Assembly: GCA_018238825.1 (NCBI GenBank)
Contig: JABCSP010000041.1
Span: forward strand, 1-11,727
From: Candidatus Thorarchaeota archaeon
GTDB lineage: Archaea > Asgardarchaeota > Thorarchaeia > Thorarchaeales > Thorarchaeaceae
Direction of reading: 5' to 3'
Length of the DNA: 11,727 nucleotides
Below, in pieces: positions 6,870-11,727 of this stretch (position 1 is the stretch's first letter; each line of letters starts with the position of its first letter). The position numbers and the translations under genes were made by a program. A model generated the notes under the pieces. It did not search any database. It was not told the origin of the DNA and worked only from the letters and a program-made list of their open reading frames with translations.

Positions 6870-7811
6870 TCAACCTCTTGTTATTATATCAGTTCGAATG
6901 AATTTGAGAGTCGTACCTTGATAGGGAATAGTACTTTGTAGTGCCGCAAAATAGTGTATACCGAGGATAGCAGCTATCTGGTGAAGTGTACGCGTTCCAT
7001 CACAGAGCTTCAGTACTGCGCGATGTTGTTTCTTCGCCTTTTTGATTTTTCCTTCAAAAAGTGGCAGTTCAATAAGTTCTTTCGGTCCTGGTTCCTGTTC
7101 ATCAGGACATTCAACATCGGTTATACTTTCATTCACACACCATGTCACAACTTCTAACACTTGCCTAACAGGTTTTGCTAAGTGTTCAGCAATCTTGTAA
7201 ACTGTCATCTTCTCATCAATGACTAGAAGAATATCAACTCCAAGATTCGAATAGGTTCTCTTCATCGCTAGGTTCAATTTGGAATCTAGGGTCATTGCTT
7301 CGGTGTATCGTTTACCTCGTAGTACAACACAGCCATGAAAAACCTCTACTTCGCTCGGAAGCGATTCTTCCTCCTCTTCTGGAAGAACCTCCTCAATTTC
7401 ATCAGCGAGTAGGGGCTCCTCAACCACATCAGGCTCTTCAATAACCACCTCAATCTCAGGTTCTGGAGCGAATTTTGGAGGTGGGGGTAAGTCCACTTGT
7501 ACTAAGAGATCTACAACAGCTTGTGTTCGAGAGAGAGCTCCTCCAAGATGAAGTTCTGGAGTAAAGAGAACTACAAGTACCCACTGAGGATCTACTCGTG
7601 CAAGAATCACACTGCCTTGACTCGTCAGGATGTTCATTAATTTCAAGTCATTTATGTGAATTTTGAGCGTTCCCTTAATTTGGGGTAATACTTCATCGGG
7701 TAGTGAAAATGAGAGAAATGGATGACCATCGTTTGTTACTAACGCGTACCCGCTAACTGAGTCATCGAACTTCAGTTTAGTCAATACCCGTTCTAATTTC
7801 AAATAGTACAC
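6870..7811 (-). CDS. Roadblock/LC7 domain protein with C-terminal winged helices (RB2)
   Basis: A 313-residue paralogue of RB1. The roadblock-type domain covers about 1-107, the PPPP hinge 109-112, and a strongly acidic linker (Glu-rich, 117-157) replaces the Ser/Glu linker of RB1. Winged-helix-like units follow at about 176-236 (LLVIDEKMTVYKIAEHLAKP) and 252-305 (KLCDGTRTLHQIAAILGI). Conservation with RB1 is strongest in the first helix (LERxLxKLxFDD), in SGYALVTNDGHPFLSF, and in VDPQWVLVVLFTPELHLG. The GTG start at 7809-7811 gives MYYLKLER; a TTG three codons later has AGGTG at better spacing, so either may be used. It lies 43 bp after the PfkB gene. The role is inferred from the family: a dimeric scaffold for a small GTPase or partner protein, with a winged-helix output. 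Confidence 0.75.
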   Translation of the reverse strand: MYYLKLERVLTKLKFDDSVSGYALVTNDGHPFLSFSLPDEVLPQIKGTLKIHINDLKLMNILTSQGSVILARVDPQWVLVVLFTPELHLGGALSRTQAVVDLLVQVDLPPPPKFAPEPEIEVVIEEPDVVEEPLLADEIEEVLPEEEEESLPSEVEVFHGCVVLRGKRYTEAMTLDSKLNLAMKRTYSNLGVDILLVIDEKMTVYKIAEHLAKPVRQVLEVVTWCVNESITDVECPDEQEPGPKELIELPLFEGKIKKAKKQHRAVLKLCDGTRTLHQIAAILGIHYFAALQSTIPYQGTTLKFIRTDIITRG

Positions 7812-7839
7812 CTAACCTAGCGAATCCGAATCCATTCCC

Positions 7840-7845
7840 TTTAAA
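7840..7845 (-). promoter_or_regulatory. Candidate TATA element for RB2
   Basis: TTTAAA lies about 30 bases before the GTG start at 7811, in the 43-bp gap after the PfkB gene. At archaeal TATA-to-start spacing this would give a leaderless or nearly leaderless transcript. The motif is weak and common in AT-rich DNA. Confidence 0.25.
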
Positions 7846-7854
7846 CGGTTGAAA

Positions 7855-8958
7855 CTACAGCATAAGTAGATTCTTACCAATGCTTGAGAGTGTAGGTCTG
7901 GATTTTAAACAATGTATCACATCATTTCGACTAGGCGAACCAGAGTCGTGTGATGAAATGTACAATGCCGCGACTGTATTTGCTAATACCAATTGATCAA
8001 TTTGATTCAAATCAAGAAGTAGACCATAGATGAGCCCAGCATTCCAAGCATCGCCTGAGCCGCAGACAACTCTACTATCAATCTGATATGCAGGAACGGA
8101 TACAATATCATCCCCGAGGATATTGGTTGCAAAATACTGGGTATGCAAAATAATACGAACACCAGTTTCTCTTGATATCAACATGGCACCCTTAATCCAT
8201 TCCTCAGGTTTGTTCACAATATCTAACCATTTTTCATGACCAGTAAGTGCCCATGCCAACCAACCAACTTCATTCTCATTGAGTCCGAGAACGTCAACTA
8301 TTCCGTTGCTAATTGCGTTCTTCAGAAGTGGTTTGATTAACGCTGAATTGCCTGATGGATCTCCTATGTCCATGAAGGTTATTGCTTGAGTAGATTCTTT
8401 GACCATCTTGAAGAGGTCATGTGCAAGTTCTGCTCCGTACTTGTTGTGATTTAGGTTTACAAGGGCAACTAATCCACTATCATTTATCAGTTGAATATCT
8501 GAAGAGGTTAGATCAGAGAATTTGAAATCGGATGCAGAACCACTATCACTAACCATGAGATTGACCTTTCGACCTTCAAATTCTGTTTCGATTGATACTG
8601 TACTTGATAGTTGTCCATCGGTGTGGATGTGATTAAGGTCAAGACCAGGGGGTGCGAGAGCTTTTAGAAGTGATGCCCCATATTCATCTGTAGTTACAAT
8701 CATCTTGGAATCCAGACCAAGAGCAAATAGAGCTGAGGCGGTGTTTACACAATTACCTCCACGACGGATGAATTGCTCACTACCCATTAAATTCCCTCCA
8801 CCCTGACGCGCAAGTTTTCTTAGATCCTCAATGAACTCTTCAAACTTGGGCACTAAAACAAAATGATCTAGAAAGAAATCTGGAAGTATAACTGGATAAG
8901 GTACCTCAGGTGGATTTGTCAATATTGAGATGAGCCGTGAATAATCCAGCTCTGTCAC
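7855..8958 (-). CDS. PfkB/ribokinase-family carbohydrate kinase
   Basis: A 367-residue kinase that should phosphorylate a sugar or nucleoside hydroxyl using a nucleoside triphosphate in the cytoplasm. Family marks are the first strand VILPDFFLDHFV (23-34), the substrate-side motif RRGGNCVNTASALFALG (65-81), NENE (227-230) as the NxxE metal/phosphate motif, and the anion hole GSGDAWNAG (300-308) with catalytic base Asp303. The protein is longer than the usual 300-330 residues, with a 20-residue lead before the first strand and a longer C-terminal half. Ser301 in place of Ala is an accepted variant. The substrate cannot be read from the sequence. The GTG start lies 22 bp after the eL13 stop, and a GAG immediately before it is the only ribosome-site-like sequence, so translation may be coupled to eL13. 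Confidence 0.88.
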   Translation of the reverse strand: MTELDYSRLISILTNPPEVPYPVILPDFFLDHFVLVPKFEEFIEDLRKLARQGGGNLMGSEQFIRRGGNCVNTASALFALGLDSKMIVTTDEYGASLLKALAPPGLDLNHIHTDGQLSSTVSIETEFEGRKVNLMVSDSGSASDFKFSDLTSSDIQLINDSGLVALVNLNHNKYGAELAHDLFKMVKESTQAITFMDIGDPSGNSALIKPLLKNAISNGIVDVLGLNENEVGWLAWALTGHEKWLDIVNKPEEWIKGAMLISRETGVRIILHTQYFATNILGDDIVSVPAYQIDSRVVCGSGDAWNAGLIYGLLLDLNQIDQLVLANTVAALYISSHDSGSPSRNDVIHCLKSRPTLSSIGKNLLML

Positions 8959-8980
8959 CTCAGGACACGATTTAGGTCAA

Positions 8981-9430
8981 CTACACTTTCTTCAGTGCAG
9001 CTTTAACCATTGTAGTAATGCGTTCTTCATCGATGCCTGTTTTCTTAGATACCTTGGGTATATCGCAATATGCAAGATCCGAAAAGGACTTGATTCCTGC
9101 ATCAGCCAGAAGTGGCGCTTCAGATGCTTTAACAGCTCTGAGAGATGAAAGTTCTGCAACTGCATCATCTGCCTTACTAGCAACAACAACTTCTTCCTTA
9201 GCAAGTGCAGCAATGATTTCCTCTAGGTCCTTTGTGTACTGCTTTAGAGCTTTGATGTTCTCTGGATAGACGGTCTTACGTCTAAGGTCTACAATTAGAC
9301 CCATCTTTCGAGCATTATCAATAGTAAGTCCAGCCTGTGATGTTTCCTCTCTGCTGAAACCACGACCGCGTCTGGGTTTGGCATCCTTTGGACGCTTGAC
9401 AGTTGGTTCCGCAATAATATCAAAGCTCAT
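8981..9430 (-). CDS. rpl13e: Large-subunit ribosomal protein eL13 with C-terminal HhH-like extension
   Basis: The first 70 residues match eL13: the strand with VKRP, the hallmark RGRGFSREE (21-29), an AR-x-MGLIVDLRRK block (40-52) and a closing helix NIKALKQYTKDLE (58-70). A basic, RNA-binding character is evident. Archaeal eL13 is often only about 80 residues; this one has 149. An Ala/Glu-rich helical linker (70-95) leads to a second unit at about 97-149 with the pattern LLADAGIKSFSDLAYCD and VSKKTGIDEERITTM, resembling a helix-hairpin-helix of the RadA/RuvA/RNA-polymerase alpha type. The ATG follows AGGTGAA at good spacing. It leads a same-strand run with PfkB and RB2. The presence of eL13 argues against a bacterium or a euryarchaeon. 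Confidence 0.92.
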   Translation of the reverse strand: MSFDIIAEPTVKRPKDAKPRRGRGFSREETSQAGLTIDNARKMGLIVDLRRKTVYPENIKALKQYTKDLEEIIAALAKEEVVVASKADDAVAELSSLRAVKASEAPLLADAGIKSFSDLAYCDIPKVSKKTGIDEERITTMVKAALKKV

Positions 9431-9471
9431 AGGTTATTCACCTGACTCGGCTCGTGTCTTGAGTCCACTTA

Positions 9472-9573
9472 TCAAGCTTTCGAGATGGCAGTCACAAGAA
9501 TCAGTGCAGCTCCAGTTTCCATTCTAGGAGGAAATCCAAATAACAACACCTGGACGTTCTGCTGAATTCTCAT
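9472..9573 (-). other. Candidate 33-residue leader ORF upstream of eL13
   Basis: An ATG at 9571-9573 opens a frame of 33 codons ending in tandem stops (TGA TAA), 41 bp before the eL13 ATG. The predicted peptide has a hydrophobic middle (VQVLLFGFPP) and a hydrophobic end (AALILVTAIS). There is no clear Shine-Dalgarno sequence; the gene could be leaderless, regulatory, or simply chance. An upstream in-frame stop lies three codons before the ATG. Confidence 0.2.
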
Positions 9574-9639
9574 TTGGCTTTAACAATAACGGTTAGCCCC
9601 TTACTGCTAAACAGTTCTTACTCTTAACTATTGTTCTAA

Positions 9640-9657
9640 AGATTTGATATTAAATCT
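9640..9657. promoter_or_regulatory. 18-bp imperfect palindrome, candidate operator
   Basis: AGATTTGATATTAAATCT is self-complementary at 16 of 18 positions. It sits 19 bp upstream of the plus-strand TATA box and on the promoter side of eL13, a good place for a dimeric winged-helix regulator. On the minus strand it also reads ATTTAATA, which could serve as a TATA element for eL13. Confidence 0.35.
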
Positions 9658-9675
9658 GTTGTAATTACTTTTTCT

Positions 9676-9684
9676 CTTATAAAA
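9676..9684 (+). promoter_or_regulatory. TATA box for the surface-protein gene
   Basis: CTTATAAAA is a near-consensus archaeal TATA element about 95 bases before the TTG start at 9778. It would give a leader of about 70 bases, longer than usual, so a second, weaker element nearer the gene cannot be excluded. Confidence 0.5.
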
Positions 9685-9777
9685 TGGAAACTTTGGTAGA
9701 ATCCTAAAAAGTTATAGATGCAATCGAAGTTTTGATTTATTAGTAATTCTCACAACAAACATTGAAGGATTAGAAAA

Positions 9778-10557
9778 TTGAAGAAAATACAAACCAAACT
9801 AATACTGGCTCTGTTTTTCACAGCCTTTTTGTTTATGAGTAGCTCTTTAGCTGTAGCCCAATCGGGTAACATGATTACATGGCACTCAAGTGTTACGACA
9901 AATGCAATCTTTGGATGGAAAGTGACATACACTCATAGCGAAAATCAGTCAATCTCATTTCCAATTGGTGATAAATATCTTGAACTAGGAGATGTGTTTC
10001 AATTCAAATATGTAACAAGTCCACCAACAGATGGTGATTTGTTCTTCGGGCTTGAAGCACCCCCAACATGGGTGTATATGTATGTAAATGGACAGCAAGT
10101 GGATTACTACCAGATGGAAGATGAGGGAGAAGCATTCTTGATGTTCATGTTACCAGTGAGTGCCGAGTTAGCTAATGGCACAAATTTCAATCTGACTGAG
10201 ATTAATCGAATTGGAGCTCCCCATGAGGATATGAGTTGCTTCTATCATGTCAATAGTACTCATTTCAATGCCACATTTGTTGATGAATATGTTCGCCTCA
10301 ACTACATCACTAATTTAGAAACTGGAATAGCTGGATTTTTCTCAGCTGATGTATATGATGTGGGCGTTTCCGTGGTACTAGAATATTTCAATGAGGCTGC
10401 GAATGTCAATGAAGAAGGCGAAACTGAAACCATTGCACCCGAATACAACACGTTTGTCGGGGGTTCAACAGGTACTGAAATGTACCTCATAATCGGAGGA
10501 GCAGCTGCAGGTGTAGGTCTCATAGCTGCCATAATCATCATATTACGACGAAGATGA
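9778..10557 (+). CDS. Secreted surface protein with C-terminal membrane anchor
   Basis: A 259-residue protein with an N-terminal signal peptide: KK at 2-3, hydrophobic core 8-20, and a likely cleavage near AVAQS (25-29). The C-terminus has one transmembrane helix (about 235-256) ending in RRR, so the mature part (about 29-232) lies outside the cell. That part looks beta-rich and carries five N-glycosylation sequons (NQS 56, NGT 133, NLT 138, NST 159, NAT 164). A Glu/Thr-rich stalk (211-232) precedes the helix. This is the usual build of archaeal cell-surface proteins; no catalytic motif or known fold is recognisable. The TTG start is supported by GAAGGA just upstream and by the lysines right after it. 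It converges on the DUF72 gene with about 100 bp between the stops. Confidence 0.8.
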   Translation: MKKIQTKLILALFFTAFLFMSSSLAVAQSGNMITWHSSVTTNAIFGWKVTYTHSENQSISFPIGDKYLELGDVFQFKYVTSPPTDGDLFFGLEAPPTWVYMYVNGQQVDYYQMEDEGEAFLMFMLPVSAELANGTNFNLTEINRIGAPHEDMSCFYHVNSTHFNATFVDEYVRLNYITNLETGIAGFFSADVYDVGVSVVLEYFNEAANVNEEGETETIAPEYNTFVGGSTGTEMYLIIGGAAAGVGLIAAIIIILRRR

Positions 10558-10655
10558 ATATTGAAAGAATTTTAAAACTGGGGCTCTTCTAATCTACAGA
10601 AAAGAAGGGGTCCCATTTCAATTTATTGAAGAAGAAGAAAATCAGACAACTTGCA

Positions 10656-11454
10656 CTAGAAGTCATCCAAAGATGTCTGTTGAAAAGAATCTGCTTCAAG
10701 CATGGATTCCAGCTTGCGGGCCTGTCGTCTACTGATGGTGCCAAGAAGAGAGAGCATCTGTAGGGCATTTAGAGGTGCATTTCCTGCAAAGTGATTGTTG
10801 AAGTACCCGAAAGTGGTGTCAACACTGCTGGTGACTTGATCCAGACGAGGAATCCAATCTTCAAGTTCGTCTATTGAAAACCTGTAGTTGAACCAAGGAT
10901 TCTCACCATGTCCATGCCATCTAATGTATGAAAAATCAGCAGTAATTCGAAGATCAATGGGAAGTTTTGGTTCATCTACGATAACATTGGCAATACCGTA
11001 ATCTTCCAGCAGACTCCAGACCTCATTAGTTAACCAAGAGAAGTCCCTGAACTCAATAGCATATCGAAATGATGGATCTAATGCGGAGAGAAAGGTTTCC
11101 AAATCGGCCATGGTGGATATATCCCAAGGGGGAAGCTGAATCAATAAAACAGGAATACGATCGTGAAGTGGTTCGAGGAGTCTGAAGAATTCAGTGAGAG
11201 TTGCACCCCCCTCACCAGAGATATCAAGACGCGAGTCATGTGTAACTTTTTTCGGAAGTTTTGCTGTGAAGAAAATACTCTCATCAAGGGATGTAAGATG
11301 TTGTACAAATTTTGGTTGTGGAAGAGCATAGAAGGTTGAATTAATCTCAGCTGTTTCAAAATAAGATAGATATTGTTGAAGCAAAGACGATCCGGATTTG
11401 TAAAACACACCCTTCCAATCCTTATCGTAGGACCAACCGCTTGTCCCAATATGA
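10656..11454 (-). CDS. DUF72 (YecE-like) family protein, start codon unclear
   Basis: The product is a TIM-barrel-like DUF72 protein. Family marks are the N-terminal HIGTSGWSYDKDW (11416-11451), AEINSTFYALP, FTAKLPKKVTHD, LLIQLPP, YAIEFRDFSW, the YIRWHGHG region and FGYFNNHFAGNAP near the end. From the first usual start, a GTG at 11406-11408, it has 250 residues. But that start removes the conserved first strand IGTSGW and the following tryptophan loop, which are in frame upstream to 11454, where a TGA stops the frame. No ATG, GTG or TTG lies between. Either an unusual start (the ATT before GGG) is used, or one base is extra: removing one T would give ATG-ACT-CAT-ATT from the ATG at 11457-11459. 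The molecular function of the family is not established. Confidence 0.8.
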
Positions 11455-11466
11455 AGTCATTTCCTC

Positions 11467-11474
11467 ATTATATT
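11467..11474. promoter_or_regulatory. TATA-like element between DUF72 and the right-edge gene
   Basis: TTATATTC on the plus strand (GAATATAA on the minus) lies in the short gap between the two divergent genes. On the minus strand it is about 20-25 bases from the ATT that begins the conserved DUF72 sequence, which would fit leaderless transcription. On the plus strand it could serve the right-edge gene. Confidence 0.25.
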
Positions 11475-11486
11475 CACTGACGATGT

Positions 11487-11727
11487 ATGACAATAACGTG
11501 TTTCTATCTTCCTACTGGAATGATATGGTTCATAAGAGCGTTCACCGAACTATACCCTGTGAAGCCAATGAGAGCTGACGACGTAAAAGCAGAGTTCAGT
11601 AATTTAGAAATACACATGGGAGATTTCAAAGACCGCAAATTCAAGGCAAAATGCACCGTCACATATGACGATCAAATGCTGATTATGGATGGCGGAAAGA
11701 AAAGTATTCGAATGCATGCCAGAAATA
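11487..11727 (+). CDS. Unidentified protein, 5' part only, runs off the window
   Basis: An open frame continues past the right edge with no stop, giving at least 80 codons from the ATG at 11487. Alternative starts are ATG 11520, GTG 11559 and ATG 11568; none has a clear ribosome site. The charged segment MRADDVKAEFSNLEIHMGDF from 11568 looks like the natural N-terminus. A plus-strand TTCATAAG at 11529-11536 lies about 25 bases before the GTG, which would fit a leaderless transcript. The visible protein alternates charged and hydrophobic residues (KFKAKCTVTYDDQMLIMDGG), suggesting beta strands. I do not recognise the family. Confidence 0.5.
   Translation, partial: MTITCFYLPTGMIWFIRAFTELYPVKPMRADDVKAEFSNLEIHMGDFKDRKFKAKCTVTYDDQMLIMDGGKKSIRMHARN

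Larger units (their letters stand above)
9431..9777. other. Divergent intergenic region, 347 bp
   Basis: This stretch separates eL13 (minus) from the surface-protein gene (plus). It contains a possible 33-codon minus-strand leader ORF (9472-9573), an 18-bp imperfect palindrome (9640-9657), a plus-strand TATA box (9676-9684) and the ribosome site GAAGGA before the TTG start at 9778. I found no tRNA-like cloverleaf or repeats in it. Confidence 0.6.

Noticed and set aside
9018..9269. Plus-strand Ser/Ala-rich frame of 83 codons
   Set aside because: It is antisense to eL13, whose identity is firm; Ser/Ala richness is a by-product of the Ala/Glu codons on the other strand.
10620..10641. GAA-rich repeat near the convergent gene ends
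   Set aside because: It is only a few copies of GAA in AT-rich intergenic DNA, with no array or terminator structure.
11141..11449. Minus-strand frame of 102 codons overlapping the DUF72 gene start
   Set aside because: It is the other frame over the DUF72 N-terminus and has no domain. The DUF72 frame carries the conserved motifs.
1..11727. CRISPR array, insertion sequence or prophage
   Set aside because: No regularly spaced direct repeats, transposase, integrase or terminal inverted repeats were seen anywhere in the window.

Overview
The window looks like chromosomal DNA of an archaeon outside the Euryarchaeota, most probably an Asgard archaeon (Thorarchaeota-like). The evidence is an eL13 (L13e) ribosomal protein gene, which is typical of TACK/Asgard archaea and eukaryotes; TATA-like promoter elements; GTG/TTG starts mixed with Shine-Dalgarno sites; roadblock/LC7 and V4R (Bet3-fold superfamily) proteins; a membrane-anchored winged-helix regulator; and AT-rich DNA (about 40% GC by eye). 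The lineage is inferred, because no 16S or other marker beyond eL13 is present.

Almost all genes lie on the minus strand, so in transcription order one reads from high to low coordinates. At the right edge an unidentified plus-strand gene (about 11487 to the window end) diverges from a DUF72/YecE-like gene whose conserved N-terminus runs upstream of any usual start codon. A plus-strand secreted, C-terminally anchored surface protein (9778-10557) converges on it. A 347-bp divergent intergenic region (9431-9777) separates that gene from a minus-strand run: eL13 with a helix-hairpin-helix extension, a PfkB-family sugar kinase, a roadblock-winged-helix protein (RB2), a Cys-rich V4R protein and a four-helix membrane protein (5741-6304).

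A plus-strand four-helix membrane protein with a C-terminal zinc ribbon (5178-5738) is convergent with the last gene, only 2 bp away. Divergent from it starts a second minus-strand run: a second roadblock-winged-helix protein (RB1, 4026-5000), a second Cys-rich V4R protein, a third, more canonical V4R protein, a membrane-anchored double winged-helix regulator (2035-2835), and an ABC exporter of the LolD/MacB type (ATPase 1157-1909, FtsX-like permease running off the left edge).

The centre of interest is 2907-7811. It holds two copies of the pair roadblock/LC7-winged helix plus V4R protein, together with two four-helix membrane proteins. By hand alignment the roadblock domains are about 50% identical over 107 residues. 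The two partner V4R proteins share five cysteines at equivalent positions. I read this as a duplicated signalling module: a V4R/Bet3-fold ligand or metal sensor, a roadblock dimerisation or GTPase-docking platform, and a winged-helix output. The downstream membrane-bound regulator and ABC exporter could be targets. The domains can be seen in the sequence; that they work together is inference from gene order.
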